The position numbers and the translations under genes were made by a program. This document shows positions 15,954 through 25,720 of a stretch of DNA of 64,000 nt, piece by piece. Location of the stretch: the NCBI RefSeq assembly GCF_000383615.1, contig NZ_KB911589.1:186001-250000 (forward strand), read 5' to 3'. The stretch is from Streptomyces canus 299MFChir4.1 (GTDB lineage Bacteria; Actinomycetota; Actinomycetes; Streptomycetales; Streptomycetaceae). Every line of letters begins with the position of its first letter. Position 1 is the stretch's first letter. The notes beneath the pieces were generated by a model. It ran no database searches, was not told where the DNA came from, and worked only from the letters and a program-made list of their open reading frames with translations.

Positions 15954-18900
15954 GTGAGCTCCTCTTCCTCCACCAGGCGTCTGTCGCACTCTCAGGTGCG
16001 CCAGGGGAACCGTGGCGCTTACCGACTGGTACGTACCCCACCGGCCCGCGTGGATCCCCCTCGTCTGGACGCCGCACAGCGCGCCGTGGTTGAGCACGGA
16101 AGCGGCCCTTTGCTCGTTCTCGCAGGTCCCGGCACCGGGAAGACCACCACACTCGTCGAGTCGGTGGCCTCACGAATCGCCCGTGGAGGGGACCCCGCGC
16201 GTGTGCTCGTGCTGACGTTCAGCCGCAAGGCGGCCGTCGAACTGCGCGACCGCATGGCCCTGCGCATAGGAGCGGCGCGCGCCCCGCAGGCGACGACCTT
16301 CCACTCGTTCTGCTACGCCCTGGTCCGCGCCCACCAGGACAGCGAGCTGTTCGTGGAGCCGCTGCGGCTGCTGTCGGGACCCGAGCAGGACGTGACCGTA
16401 CGTGAACTGCTCGCCGGCCAGCCCGACCTGGAGCGGCTCGGCCTCGCGCACGTGCGCTGGCCCGACGACCTGCGCGCCTGCCTGACCACCCGCGGCTTCG
16501 CCGACGAGGTCCGCGCCGTCCTCGCCCGCAGCCGAGAACTGGGCCTCGGCCCCGGCTCCCTGGACGCCTTCGCCCGTCGTATCGGCCGCCCCGACTGGCG
16601 GGCCGCGGCCGCCTTCCTCGCCGAGTACCTCGACGTCCTCGACCTCCAGGGCGTCCTCGACTACGCCGAACTCGTGCACCGCGCGGTGCTCCTCGCCCGC
16701 CGCCCCGAGGTCGCCGAGCGACTCGCCGCCCAGTACGACGCCGTGTTCGTCGACGAGTACCAGGACACCGACCCGGCCCAGGTACGGCTGCTGCACGCCC
16801 TGGCCGGGGGTGGCCGCACCCTCGTCGCCTTCGGCGACCCCGACCAGTCGATCTACGCGTTCCGCGGCGCGGACGTCAACGGCATCCTCGACTTCCCGTA
16901 CGCCTTCCCGCGCGCGGACGGCCGCAGCGCCCCCGTCGAGGTCCTGCGCACCTCCCGCCGCTCCGGCGCCGGCCTGCTGGCCGCGACCCGCCTGGTGACC
17001 CAGCGCATGCCCCTGACCCGGCTGCCGGCGGAGAAGGTCCGCGCCCACCGCGAGCTCGCCCCGGTCCGCGAGGGCGGTCGCGTCGAGGTCTTCACCTACC
17101 CGACCCCGGGCACAGAGCTGGACAACATCGCGGACATCCTGCGCAGGGCACACCTGGAGGACGGCGTGCCCTGGGGCGAGATGGCCGTTCTGGTCCGCGC
17201 GGGCTCGCGCACGATCCCGACGGTGCGCCGCGCGCTCACCGCGGCGGGCGTCCCTCTGGACATCGACGGCGACGACCTGGCCCTGCGGCACGAACCGGCG
17301 GTGGCACCGCTGCTGACGGCCCTTAGGGCGGTGGCTACGGCGGAGGCCGCGGGGAGTGCCGTAGGGCCGCCTGAAGAGGTACGGCCCGACGAGGGCGCTG
17401 CTTCTGACGAGAGCGCTGTTTCTGAGGAACGCTCGTCGGACGAGGAGGCTGCCTCGGGGACGGGGACGGGGACGGGGACGGGGACGGGGACGGGGACGGG
17501 GACGTCGGTCGACGAAGCCGCTTCTGGGCCGCGGCCGTCGGCAGGGGAAGCCGCGTCCGCCGAACCGTCGCCGGACGACGAGACCGCCCCCGAGGAGTCG
17601 CCCTCGGATGCCGGGGCGCCGCCGACGGAGGCCTGCTGGCTCGACACCGAGACCGCCCTCACCCTCCTCACCTCCCCCCTCGCCGGTATGGACGCCGCCG
17701 ACCTGCGCCGCCTCGGCCGTGCCCTGCGGGACGAGGAGCGGGCCGCGGGCAACGCCCTGCCGCCGCCCTCCGACGTCCTGCTCGCGCGGGCCCTCGCCGA
17801 GCCCGAACGTCTGGCCGTGCACGACCCCGCGTACGCGCGCGGAGCCCAGCGGCTCGGCGCCCTGCTCGGCAAGGCGCGTGAGCGGCTCGCGAACGGCGGC
17901 AGCGCCGAGGAGGCGCTGTGGGACCTGTGGGAGGGCACGCCCTGGCCCGGGCGCCTGGAGCGGGCCGCCCGGCGCGGCGGCGCCGCGGGGCGCAACGCGG
18001 ACCGGGACCTCGACGCCGTGTGCGCGCTGTTCGCGACCGCCGCGCGCGCGGAGGAGCGCACCGGAGGACGGGGCGCCCTGAACTTCCTGGAGGAGATCGA
18101 CTCCGAGGACATCGCCGCCGACACCCTCACCCGGCGAGCCGTACGCCCCGACGCCGTACGCCTGATGACCGCGCACCGCTCCAAGGGCCTGGAGTGGCGG
18201 CTGGTGGTCGTCGCGGGCGTCCAGGAGGGCCTGTGGCCGGACCTGCGCCGCCGCGGCTCCCTCCTGGAGGCCGACCGCATCGGCCGTGACGGACTCGCCG
18301 AACCGCTCACCCCGGGCGCCCTGCTCGCCGAGGAGCGCCGCCTGTTCTACGTGGCCGCCACACGCGCGCGTGAGCGACTCGTCGTCACGGCGGTGAAGGC
18401 ACCGGCCGACGACGGCGACCAGCCCTCCCGCTTCCTGACCGAACTCGGCGTCGAACCCAAGGACGTGACCGGCCGCCCGCGCCGCCCCCTGTCGGTCGCC
18501 GCCCTGGTCGCCGAACTCCGCGCCACCACCGTCGACCCGCGCGTCTCCGACACCCTGAGGGAGGCCGCCGCCCGCCGGCTGGCCCGGCTCGCCGCCCTCG
18601 CCGACGAGGACGGCCGCCCGCTCGTCCCCTCGGCCCACCCCTACCGCTGGTGGGGCATGTTCGAGCCGACCGAGTCCAAGGTGCCGCTGCGCGACCGCGA
18701 CCAGCCCGTCGTGCTCTCCGGCAGCGCCCTCGACCAGCTCGCCAACACCTGCGCCCTGCAGTGGTTCCTGGGCCGCGAGGTGAAGGCCGACGCGCCCGCG
18801 ACGGTCGCCCAGGGCTTCGGCAACGTCGTGCACGTCCTCGCCGACGAGGTCGCCTCCGGGCACACCCCCGCCGACCTAGCCGTCCTCATGGAGCGCCTCG

Positions 18901-19508
18901 ACTCCGTGTGGAACGCGCTCGCCTTCGACGCGCCCTGGAAGTCGGCGCAGGAGAAGGAGAACGCGCGCGTGGCGCTCGAACGCTTCCTGAAGTGGCACGT
19001 CATGGACCGCACCGGCCGCACACCGGTGGCCAGCGAGCACGACTTCGACGTCACCCTTGAAGCGGGCGAGGTCGAGGTGCGCATCCGCGGCCAGATGGAC
19101 CGCGTCGAGGCCGACGCCGAGGGGCGCGCGTACGTCGTCGACTTCAAGACCGGCAAGCAGCCCGTGAGTTCCGCCGAAGTCGAACACCACCCCCAGCTCG
19201 CCGTCTACCAGCTCGCCGTCCGCGAGGGCGCCGTCGACGAGGCCTTCGACGGCGTGCGGCCCGAGCCGGGCGGCGCCGAACTCGTCCAACTGCGCCAGGG
19301 TGCCCCCAAGCGGGACGGCGGCGAGACCCTGCCCAAGGTCCAGGTACAGGAACCGCTGGAGGGGGAGTGGGTCGGTGACCTGCTCGCCACAGCGGCCGGC
19401 AAGGTCCTCGACGAACGGTTCACGCCGAACGCCGGCCAGCACTGCACCCACTGCGCGTTCCGGGCCTCGTGCAGTGTCCGGCCGGAGGGACGGCACGTCG
19501 TGGAGTGA
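15954..19508 (+). CDS. adnA: ATP-dependent helicase-nuclease subunit AdnA (UvrD/RecB family, Fe-S nuclease)
   Basis: One half of the actinobacterial AdnAB motor-nuclease that resects double-strand breaks, standing in for RecBCD. The 1184-residue protein has a UvrD-type motor with GPGTGKTT (near 60), TFSRKAAVELRDR, VDEYQDTD (near 266), FGDPDQSIYAF, TAHRSKGLEW and YVAATRARE. The C-terminal RecB nuclease has GQMDRVE and VVDFKTGK (near 1062). A cysteine at about 932 plus HCTHCAFRASC near 1163 forms the four-Cys iron-sulfur pattern of AddB-type nucleases. An inserted acidic linker (about 455-560) contains an eight-fold Gly-Thr repeat. The GTG start fits the onset of homology. The downstream partner follows after 110 bases. 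Confidence 0.92.
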   Translation: MSSSSSTRRLSHSQVRQGNRGAYRLVRTPPARVDPPRLDAAQRAVVEHGSGPLLVLAGPGTGKTTTLVESVASRIARGGDPARVLVLTFSRKAAVELRDRMALRIGAARAPQATTFHSFCYALVRAHQDSELFVEPLRLLSGPEQDVTVRELLAGQPDLERLGLAHVRWPDDLRACLTTRGFADEVRAVLARSRELGLGPGSLDAFARRIGRPDWRAAAAFLAEYLDVLDLQGVLDYAELVHRAVLLARRPEVAERLAAQYDAVFVDEYQDTDPAQVRLLHALAGGGRTLVAFGDPDQSIYAFRGADVNGILDFPYAFPRADGRSAPVEVLRTSRRSGAGLLAATRLVTQRMPLTRLPAEKVRAHRELAPVREGGRVEVFTYPTPGTELDNIADILRRAHLEDGVPWGEMAVLVRAGSRTIPTVRRALTAAGVPLDIDGDDLALRHEPAVAPLLTALRAVATAEAAGSAVGPPEEVRPDEGAASDESAVSEERSSDEEAASGTGTGTGTGTGTGTGTSVDEAASGPRPSAGEAASAEPSPDDETAPEESPSDAGAPPTEACWLDTETALTLLTSPLAGMDAADLRRLGRALRDEERAAGNALPPPSDVLLARALAEPERLAVHDPAYARGAQRLGALLGKARERLANGGSAEEALWDLWEGTPWPGRLERAARRGGAAGRNADRDLDAVCALFATAARAEERTGGRGALNFLEEIDSEDIAADTLTRRAVRPDAVRLMTAHRSKGLEWRLVVVAGVQEGLWPDLRRRGSLLEADRIGRDGLAEPLTPGALLAEERRLFYVAATRARERLVVTAVKAPADDGDQPSRFLTELGVEPKDVTGRPRRPLSVAALVAELRATTVDPRVSDTLREAAARRLARLAALADEDGRPLVPSAHPYRWWGMFEPTESKVPLRDRDQPVVLSGSALDQLANTCALQWFLGREVKADAPATVAQGFGNVVHVLADEVASGHTPADLAVLMERLDSVWNALAFDAPWKSAQEKENARVALERFLKWHVMDRTGRTPVASEHDFDVTLEAGEVEVRIRGQMDRVEADAEGRAYVVDFKTGKQPVSSAEVEHHPQLAVYQLAVREGAVDEAFDGVRPEPGGAELVQLRQGAPKRDGGETLPKVQVQEPLEGEWVGDLLATAAGKVLDERFTPNAGQHCTHCAFRASCSVRPEGRHVVE
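17456..17503 (+). repeat. Tandem GGGGAC hexamer repeat, 8 units, inside adnA
   Basis: Eight perfect copies of GGGGAC in a row encode eight Gly-Thr dipeptides in a low-complexity acidic linker of AdnA between motor segments. The unit is in frame, so copy-number change would only lengthen or shorten the linker. Confidence 0.95.
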
Positions 19509-19618
19509 GGTGAGCATGCCGGTGTGATCAGTCGCACCACATGTGCTGACCTGCGCGTCCTCCGGCCCGAAGGGCGATTCGTCCTCCGCTGTCAGTGCGC
19601 GCCGCTAGCCTCTGCGAC

Positions 19619-22600
19619 ATGGCCGCCCGTATCACCGATCCCGATCAGCTCAAGGAGCTCCTCGGCATCCCGTTCACCCCGGAGCAGACGGCCTGCATCA
19701 CCGCGCCGCCCGCCCCGCAGGTGATCGTGGCCGGTGCCGGCTCGGGCAAGACGACGGTGATGGCGGCACGCGTGGTCTGGCTGGTCGGCACCGGCCAGGT
19801 CGCCCCCGAACAGGTCCTCGGCCTCACCTTCACCAACAAGGCCGCAGGCGAACTCGCCGAGCGTGTCCGCAAGGCACTCGTCAAGGCGGGCGTCACCGAC
19901 CCCGACGTGATCGACCCGGACAACCCTCCGGGCGAACCCGTGATCTCCACCTACCACGCCTTCGCGGGCCGCCTGCTGACCGACCACGGCCTGCGCATCG
20001 GCCTGGAGCCGACCTCCAGGCTGCTCGCCGACGCCACCCGCTACCAGCTCGCCGCGCGCGTGCTGCGCGAGGCTCCCGGCCCCTACCCCTCCCTGACCCG
20101 CTCCTTCGCCGACCTGGTCAGCGATCTGCTCACCCTCGACGCCGAACTCGCCGAGCACCTGGTCCGCCCCGAGCAGGTGCGGGCCCACGACGCCGAGCTG
20201 CTGCTGACCCTTCAGGGCGCCAAGCTCACCAACGACGCCCTGCGCAAGGTCCCCGAGACGGCCGCCGCCCGCCGTGAACTCGCCGAACTGGTCGTCCGCT
20301 ACCGCGCTGCCAAACGCGAACGCGACCTGCTGGACTTCGGCGACCAGATCGCCCTGTCCGCCCGCCTGGCGGGGATCCCTGAGGTGGGCCGCATCCTGCG
20401 CGACGAGTTCAGGGTGGTGCTGCTCGACGAGTACCAGGACACCTCGGTCGCCCAGCGCGTCCTGCTCGCGGGCCTGTTCGGTGAGGGCACCGGCCACCCG
20501 GTCACCGCCGTCGGCGACCCCTGCCAGGCCATCTACGGCTGGCGCGGAGCCTCCGTCGCCAACCTCGACGACTTCCCCCAGCACTTCGCCCACCCCGACG
20601 GCCGCCCCGCCACCCGCCAGTCGCTCAGCGAGAACCGCCGCAGCGGCGGCCGCCTCCTCGACCTCGCCAACGACCTCGCCGAACCCCTGCGCGCCATGCA
20701 CGCGGGCGTGGAAGCCCTACGTCCGGCCCCCGGTGCCGAGCGCGACGGCATGGTCCGCTGCGCCCTCCTGCCCACGCACGCCGAGGAGATCGACTGGCTC
20801 GCGGACTCCATCGCCCATCTCGTACGGACCGGGAAGGCGCCCGGCGAGATCGCCGTCCTGTGCCGCACGGCGACCGACTTCGCCGAGATCCAGGGCGCCC
20901 TCGTCGAGCGGGACGTCCCGGTGGAGGTCGTGGGCCTCTCGGGCCTGCTGCACCTGCCCGAGGTCGCCGACCTGGTCGCCGTCTGCGAGGTTCTCCAGGA
21001 CCCCGGCGCCAACGCCGCCCTGGTCCGCCTGCTGACCGGCCCGCGCTGGCGCATCGGCGCCCGCGACCTCGCCCTCCTCGGCAGGCGCGCCAGGCGTCTG
21101 GTGTCCCACGCGCGCGTGGACGGCGACGACGACCCCGACCGCCGGCTCGCCGCGGCCGTCGAGGGGGTCGACCCGGCCGAGGTGATATCGCTCGCCGACG
21201 CCCTGGAGACCTTCCTGGAGACACCCCTCTACAGCGGCGACGAGGACGACGACGGGCTGCCCTTCTCGCCGGACGCGCGCGTGCGGTTCGCGCGCCTGGC
21301 CGCAGAACTGCGCGACCTTCGCCGCTCGCTCGCCGACCCCCTGATGGACGTCCTGCACCGCGTCCTGGCCGTCACCGGCCTGGAGGTCGAACTGTCGGCG
21401 TCCCCGCACGCGTTGGCCGCCCGCCGCCGCGAGACCCTGTCCAACTTCCTCGACATCGCCGCCTCGTTCGCGGCCGGGGACAACGAGGCGAGCCTCCTGG
21501 CCTTCCTCGGCTTCCTGCGCACCGCCGCCCAGTACGAGAAAGGCCTCGACAACGCCCTGCCCGGCGGCGAGAACACCGTCAAGGTGCTCACCGCGCACAA
21601 GTCCAAGGGCCTGGAGTGGGATGTCGTCGCCGTCCCCGGCCTGGTCACCGGGACGTTCCCGAGCACCCAGGGACGCGAGAAGTGGACCGCACAGGGCAAG
21701 GTGCTGCCGCACGCGCTGCGCGGCGACACCGACACCCTCCCGGACATCACCTCCTGGGACGCACGGGGCATGAAGGCCTTCCACGAGGCCATGAAGGACC
21801 ACCAGCACGCAGAGGAACTCCGCCTCGGCTACGTCACCTTCACCCGGCCCCGCTCCCTCCTGCTCGGCTCCGGCCACTGGTGGGGGCCCACCCAGAAGAA
21901 GCCCCGAGGACCGTCCGACTTCCTGAAGGCCCTGCACGACCACTGCGCGGCCGGCCACGGCGAGATCGAGGCGTGGGCCGACGAGCCCGCCGAGGACGAG
22001 GAGAACCCCGCGCTGCACAGCCGGACCGAGGACCAGGTCTGGCCCCTCCCCCTGGACGACAGGGCCCTGGCCCGACGCCGGGCGGCCGCCCGGACGGTCC
22101 TGGACCACCTGGAGGACCTCGCCGCCCACACGCACGCCCACCCCCCGGCCGTACACGAGCCGGACACCTACGACGACCCGGACTGGCCCCCGCCGCCCGA
22201 CGACGAGCCGCCGTACGCCGAAGGGCCGCCCTTCGAGGACGAGATCGTCGGGGCGCACGTCTCCGAGGAGGAGGACTGGGACACCTTCACGACGGACCGC
22301 CCGGCCGTCCCGCACCAGGCCACCGCCCCGGAGCTCCCCACCACTCGGGCGCGCCCCCACCCCGCGGAACGGGAAACCCTCACCCCCGAGGAGGCCCGCG
22401 CCGTCGCCTCGTGGGACCGCGACCTCGACGCCCTCACCGGCGAACTCCTGCGCGCGCGGGAGGCCGTCACCGACGTACCCCTGCCCGCGTCGCTGACCGC
22501 GTCCCAGGTGCTCCGCCTGGCCGCCGACCCCGACGGGCTCGCCCAGGAGCTCGCGCGCCCCATGCCGCGCCCTCCGCAACCCGCCGCACGTCAGGGCACC

Positions 22601-23140
22601 CGGTTCCACGCCTGGGTCGAGGCCCGCTTCGAAGCCCTGACCCTGCCGATGCTGGAACCGGAGGACCTGCCCGGCAGCGACGCCGAGATCGCCGACGAAC
22701 GCGACCTGGAAGCCCTCAAGGACGCCTTCGAGCGCACCGAGTACGCCCACCGCACCCCTTACCGCCTGGAGACACCCTTCCAGCTGGCCATCGCGGGCCG
22801 CGTGGTCCGGGGCCGCATCGACGCCGTGTACCGGCAGCGTGACGGCGACACCACGACGTACGAGATCGTCGACTGGAAGACCGGCCGCACCCGCACCGCC
22901 GACCCCCTCCAGCTCGCCGTGTACCGGCTGGCCTGGGCCGAGCGGCAGGGCGTCCCTGTGGAATCCGTCACGGCGACGTTCCTGTACGTCCGGACCGGAG
23001 ACGTCGTACGCCCCAGGAATCTGCCGGACCGGGCCGCTCTGGAGCGGCTTCTCACCCAGCAACCAGGCGAGCGGTCGAACGGTCCTGCGCCGGCGAACTG
23101 TGAGGAACCGCCCACCGAGGATGTCGGTGCGGGCCGATAG
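19619..23140 (+). CDS. adnB: ATP-dependent helicase-nuclease subunit AdnB (UvrD/RecB family)
   Basis: The second subunit of the AdnAB double-strand-break resection machine, 1173 residues. The motor half has VAGAGSGKTTVMAARVVWLV (near 38), LGLTFTNKAAGEL, LLDEYQDTS (near 270), VGDPCQAIYGWRGAS, LTAHKSKGLEWD and a helicase motif VI YVTFTRPRS. A long acidic, proline-rich linker (about 830-920) precedes the RecB-type nuclease, with QGTRFHAWVE, RGRIDAVYR and EIVDWKTGR (near 1084). There is no Fe-S cysteine set, unlike AdnA. I chose the ATG at 19619; a GTG at 19595 is in frame but homology begins later. The order adnA-adnB matches mycobacteria. Confidence 0.93.
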   Translation: MAARITDPDQLKELLGIPFTPEQTACITAPPAPQVIVAGAGSGKTTVMAARVVWLVGTGQVAPEQVLGLTFTNKAAGELAERVRKALVKAGVTDPDVIDPDNPPGEPVISTYHAFAGRLLTDHGLRIGLEPTSRLLADATRYQLAARVLREAPGPYPSLTRSFADLVSDLLTLDAELAEHLVRPEQVRAHDAELLLTLQGAKLTNDALRKVPETAAARRELAELVVRYRAAKRERDLLDFGDQIALSARLAGIPEVGRILRDEFRVVLLDEYQDTSVAQRVLLAGLFGEGTGHPVTAVGDPCQAIYGWRGASVANLDDFPQHFAHPDGRPATRQSLSENRRSGGRLLDLANDLAEPLRAMHAGVEALRPAPGAERDGMVRCALLPTHAEEIDWLADSIAHLVRTGKAPGEIAVLCRTATDFAEIQGALVERDVPVEVVGLSGLLHLPEVADLVAVCEVLQDPGANAALVRLLTGPRWRIGARDLALLGRRARRLVSHARVDGDDDPDRRLAAAVEGVDPAEVISLADALETFLETPLYSGDEDDDGLPFSPDARVRFARLAAELRDLRRSLADPLMDVLHRVLAVTGLEVELSASPHALAARRRETLSNFLDIAASFAAGDNEASLLAFLGFLRTAAQYEKGLDNALPGGENTVKVLTAHKSKGLEWDVVAVPGLVTGTFPSTQGREKWTAQGKVLPHALRGDTDTLPDITSWDARGMKAFHEAMKDHQHAEELRLGYVTFTRPRSLLLGSGHWWGPTQKKPRGPSDFLKALHDHCAAGHGEIEAWADEPAEDEENPALHSRTEDQVWPLPLDDRALARRRAAARTVLDHLEDLAAHTHAHPPAVHEPDTYDDPDWPPPPDDEPPYAEGPPFEDEIVGAHVSEEEDWDTFTTDRPAVPHQATAPELPTTRARPHPAERETLTPEEARAVASWDRDLDALTGELLRAREAVTDVPLPASLTASQVLRLAADPDGLAQELARPMPRPPQPAARQGTRFHAWVEARFEALTLPMLEPEDLPGSDAEIADERDLEALKDAFERTEYAHRTPYRLETPFQLAIAGRVVRGRIDAVYRQRDGDTTTYEIVDWKTGRTRTADPLQLAVYRLAWAERQGVPVESVTATFLYVRTGDVVRPRNLPDRAALERLLTQQPGERSNGPAPANCEEPPTEDVGAGR

Positions 23141-23144
23141 GCTC

Positions 23145-24563
23145 ATGACCATGAGCCACCCCGTTGACAGTGACGTCAGCGCTGTCCGTACGTACATCGA
23201 GCAGCACCGCGCCGCCTTCCTCGACGACCTCGCCGAATGGTTGCGCATCCCGTCCGTCTCGGCCCAGCCCGAGCACGGACCCGATGTATGCCGCAGCGCC
23301 GACTGGCTCGCCGCCAAGCTCAGGGAGACCGGCTTCCCCACGGCCGAGGTCTGGGAGACCCCGGGCGCGCCCGCCGTCTTCGCCGAGTGGCCCGCCGACG
23401 ACCCCGCGGCGCCCACGGTTCTCGTCTACGGCCACCACGACGTACAGCCCGCCGCCCGCGAGGACGGCTGGGACAGCGACCCCTTCGAGCCGGTCGTCCG
23501 CGACAACCGTCTCTACGCGCGCGGGGCGGCCGACGACAAGGGCCAGGTCTTCTTCCACACCCTCGGCGTCCGCGCCCACCTCGCCACCACCGGCCGCTCC
23601 GCCCCGGCGGTGAACCTGAAGCTGCTCGTCGAGGGTGAGGAGGAGTCCGGCTCCCCGCACTTCCGCGCCCTCGTGGAGGAGCGCGCGCACCTGCTCACCG
23701 CCGACACCGTGATCGTCTCCGACACCGGCATGTGGGCCGAGGACACCCCCACCGTGTGCACCGGCATGCGCGGCCTCGCCGAGTGCGAGATCCGGCTCCA
23801 CGGTCCCGACCAGGACATCCACTCCGGCTCCTTCGGCGGTGCCGTCCCCAATCCGGCCACGGCCGCCGCCCGCCTGGTCGCCGCCCTGCACGACGAGCAC
23901 GCGCGCGTGGCGGTACCCGGCTTCTACGACGGCATCGTCGAACTGACCGACCGCGAACGCGAACTCTTCGCCGAGCTGCCCTTCGACGAGGAGCAGTGGC
24001 TGCGCACCGCCAAGTCGCACGCGACCCACGGAGAGAGCGGTCACACCACCCTGGAGCGCGTCTGGGCCCGCCCCACCGCCGAGGTCAACGGCATCGGCGG
24101 CGGCTACCAGGGCCCCGGCAGCAAGACGATCGTCCCGTCCTCCGCCATGGTCAAGCTCTCCTTCCGGCTGGTCGCGGGCCAGGACCCCGGCCACATCGAG
24201 AAGGCCGTCCGTGCCTGGGCAGCCGAACAGGCACCCGCCGGGATCCGCCAGGAGATCACCTTCGCCGCCGCCACGCGCCCGTGCCTGACGCCGCTGGACC
24301 ACCCGGCCCTGCAGTCCGTCGTACGGGCCATGGGCCGGGCCTTCGGCAAGCCGGTCCGCTTCACCCGCGAAGGCGGCTCGGGTCCCGCCGCGGACCTCCA
24401 GGAAGTCCTCGGCGCACCCGTGCTGTTCCTCGGCATCTCCGTCCCCTCCGACGGCTGGCACGCGCCGAACGAGAAGGTCGAGCTCGACCTGCTGCTCAAG
24501 GGCGTCGAGACCGCCGCGTACCTGTGGGGTGATCTCGCCGAGCACTGGAGCCATGCGCCCTGA
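23145..24563 (+). CDS. M20 family metallopeptidase (dipeptidase)
   Basis: A cytosolic di-zinc hydrolase of about 472 residues (ArgE/DapE/carnosinase group) that cleaves dipeptides or acylated amino acids. Metal ligands are visible in order: YGHHDVQPA, RGAADDKGQ, the catalytic EGEEESGSP, SDTGMWAED, and a late WHAPNEKVE histidine. A dimerisation insert lies in the middle (RGLAECEIRLHGPDQDIHSG). Two start codons, ATG 23145 and ATG 23151, are equally plausible. It starts 4 bases after adnB ends, so it is probably in the same transcript, but its function gives no clear link to DNA repair. Confidence 0.88.
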   Translation: MTMSHPVDSDVSAVRTYIEQHRAAFLDDLAEWLRIPSVSAQPEHGPDVCRSADWLAAKLRETGFPTAEVWETPGAPAVFAEWPADDPAAPTVLVYGHHDVQPAAREDGWDSDPFEPVVRDNRLYARGAADDKGQVFFHTLGVRAHLATTGRSAPAVNLKLLVEGEEESGSPHFRALVEERAHLLTADTVIVSDTGMWAEDTPTVCTGMRGLAECEIRLHGPDQDIHSGSFGGAVPNPATAAARLVAALHDEHARVAVPGFYDGIVELTDRERELFAELPFDEEQWLRTAKSHATHGESGHTTLERVWARPTAEVNGIGGGYQGPGSKTIVPSSAMVKLSFRLVAGQDPGHIEKAVRAWAAEQAPAGIRQEITFAAATRPCLTPLDHPALQSVVRAMGRAFGKPVRFTREGGSGPAADLQEVLGAPVLFLGISVPSDGWHAPNEKVELDLLLKGVETAAYLWGDLAEHWSHAP

Positions 24564-24714
24564 CCGTCCCGCGCCGCCCGGACCGGCAGCGTGCGGGGCA
24601 CACTGAAAGGGCCGCGCACCGCGAAGTCCCGCCGGACCCGGTCGTCCCACGCCGTACGTCCCGCCGAACCGCCCGCCGAAACAATCCGTTGCACCGGGGG
24701 AGTTGGAAGCACCC

Positions 24715-25659
24715 GTGACCACCTGGACCGACCACACCGCCGACCGTCCCGTCTCGCTCACCGCACCCAGCGGCATCGACCGCGCCGCGCACCACCGGCT
24801 CGACGAGGCCTGGCTCGCGGCGGCGTGGAGCCACCCCACGACCCGCTGCTTCGTGGTCTCCGACGGTCAGGTCCTCATAGACGAGACACCGGACGGCCGT
24901 ACCGAACTCGTCATGACCCCGTCTTTCGAAGCCCCGCTCACCGAGGCGCACCGCTACTTCCTCGGCATCGACGAGGACGGCGTCCGCTACTTCGCCCTCC
25001 AGAAGGACTCCCTGCCGGGCCGCATCGACCAGTCCGCGCGTCCCGCCGGCCTGCGCGAGGCGGGCCTGCTGCTGTCCGCGCGCGAGGCGGGCCTGATGGT
25101 GCACGCGGTCGGACTGGAGAACTGGCAGCGCACCCACCGCTTCTGCTCCCGCTGCGGCGAGCGCACCGTCATCGCGGCGGCCGGCCACATCCGCCGCTGC
25201 CCCGCCTGCGGCGCCGAGCACTACCCGCGCACCGACCCGGCCGTGATCATGGCCGTCACCGACGACGAGGACCGCATCCTGCTCGGCCGCCAGGTGCACT
25301 GGCCGGAGGGCCGCTTCTCGACGCTGGCCGGCTTCGTCGAACCGGGCGAGTCCATCGAGCAGTCGGTGCGGCGCGAGGTCTTCGAGGAGGCCGGCATCAC
25401 CGTCGGGCCGGTCGAGTACGTCGCCAGCCAGCCCTGGCCGTTCCCCTCCAGCCTCATGCTCGGTTTCATGGCCCGCGCCACCTCCACCGACATCGACGTC
25501 GACGGCGACGAGATCCACGAGGCCCGCTGGTTCTCCCGCGACGAACTCCAGGCCGCCTTCGAGTCCGGCGAGGTCCTGCCGCCGTACGGCATCTCGATCG
25601 CGGCCCGTCTGATCGAGCTCTGGTACGGCAAGCCGTTGCCGACGAGGAGCTTCGTCTGA
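24715..25659 (+). CDS. nudC: NAD(+) diphosphatase NudC (NUDIX)
   Basis: A protein of 314 residues that hydrolyses NAD(H) to NMN(H) and AMP and, in studied homologues, removes NAD caps from RNA. The zinc ribbon is CSRCGER...RRCPACGAEHYPR (about 135-165). The NUDIX box GFVEPGESIEQSVRREVFEE fits G-x5-E-x7-REUxEE, and the NudC-specific SQPWPFPSSLM follows it. The GTG at 24715 follows GGAAG with 5 bases spacing; a TTG at 24703 is less likely. It is convergent with the mycoredoxin gene, with a strong hairpin between them. Confidence 0.93.
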   Translation: MTTWTDHTADRPVSLTAPSGIDRAAHHRLDEAWLAAAWSHPTTRCFVVSDGQVLIDETPDGRTELVMTPSFEAPLTEAHRYFLGIDEDGVRYFALQKDSLPGRIDQSARPAGLREAGLLLSAREAGLMVHAVGLENWQRTHRFCSRCGERTVIAAAGHIRRCPACGAEHYPRTDPAVIMAVTDDEDRILLGRQVHWPEGRFSTLAGFVEPGESIEQSVRREVFEEAGITVGPVEYVASQPWPFPSSLMLGFMARATSTDIDVDGDEIHEARWFSRDELQAAFESGEVLPPYGISIAARLIELWYGKPLPTRSFV

Positions 25660-25673
25660 CCGCACGCACAAAA

Positions 25674-25705
25674 AGGCGGTTCCTGAGCTGTCTCAGGAAC
25701 CGCCT
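25674..25705 (-). terminator. Terminator between nudC and mrx, best fit to the minus strand
   Basis: A perfect 14-base stem (AGGCGGTTCCTGAG / CTCAGGAACCGCCT) with a 4-base CTGT loop. On the minus strand it is followed by TTTTTG, a proper T-run for the mycoredoxin transcript. It sits just past the nudC stop and so probably works both ways. Confidence 0.85.
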
Positions 25706-25720
25706 CCATGACCGCGGTGC

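Noticed and set aside
17456..17503. Could the GGGGAC array be a CRISPR array
   Set aside because: The units are six bases, contiguous and without spacers, and code for Gly-Thr in frame.
16170..18863. Minus-strand frame of 897 codons inside adnA
   Set aside because: Shadow of adnA with no recognisable motif. It carries the complementary Pro-Arg repeat from the GGGGAC tract.
20717..23416. Minus-strand frame of 899 codons inside adnB
   Set aside because: Shadow of adnB; no motif, no ribosome site.
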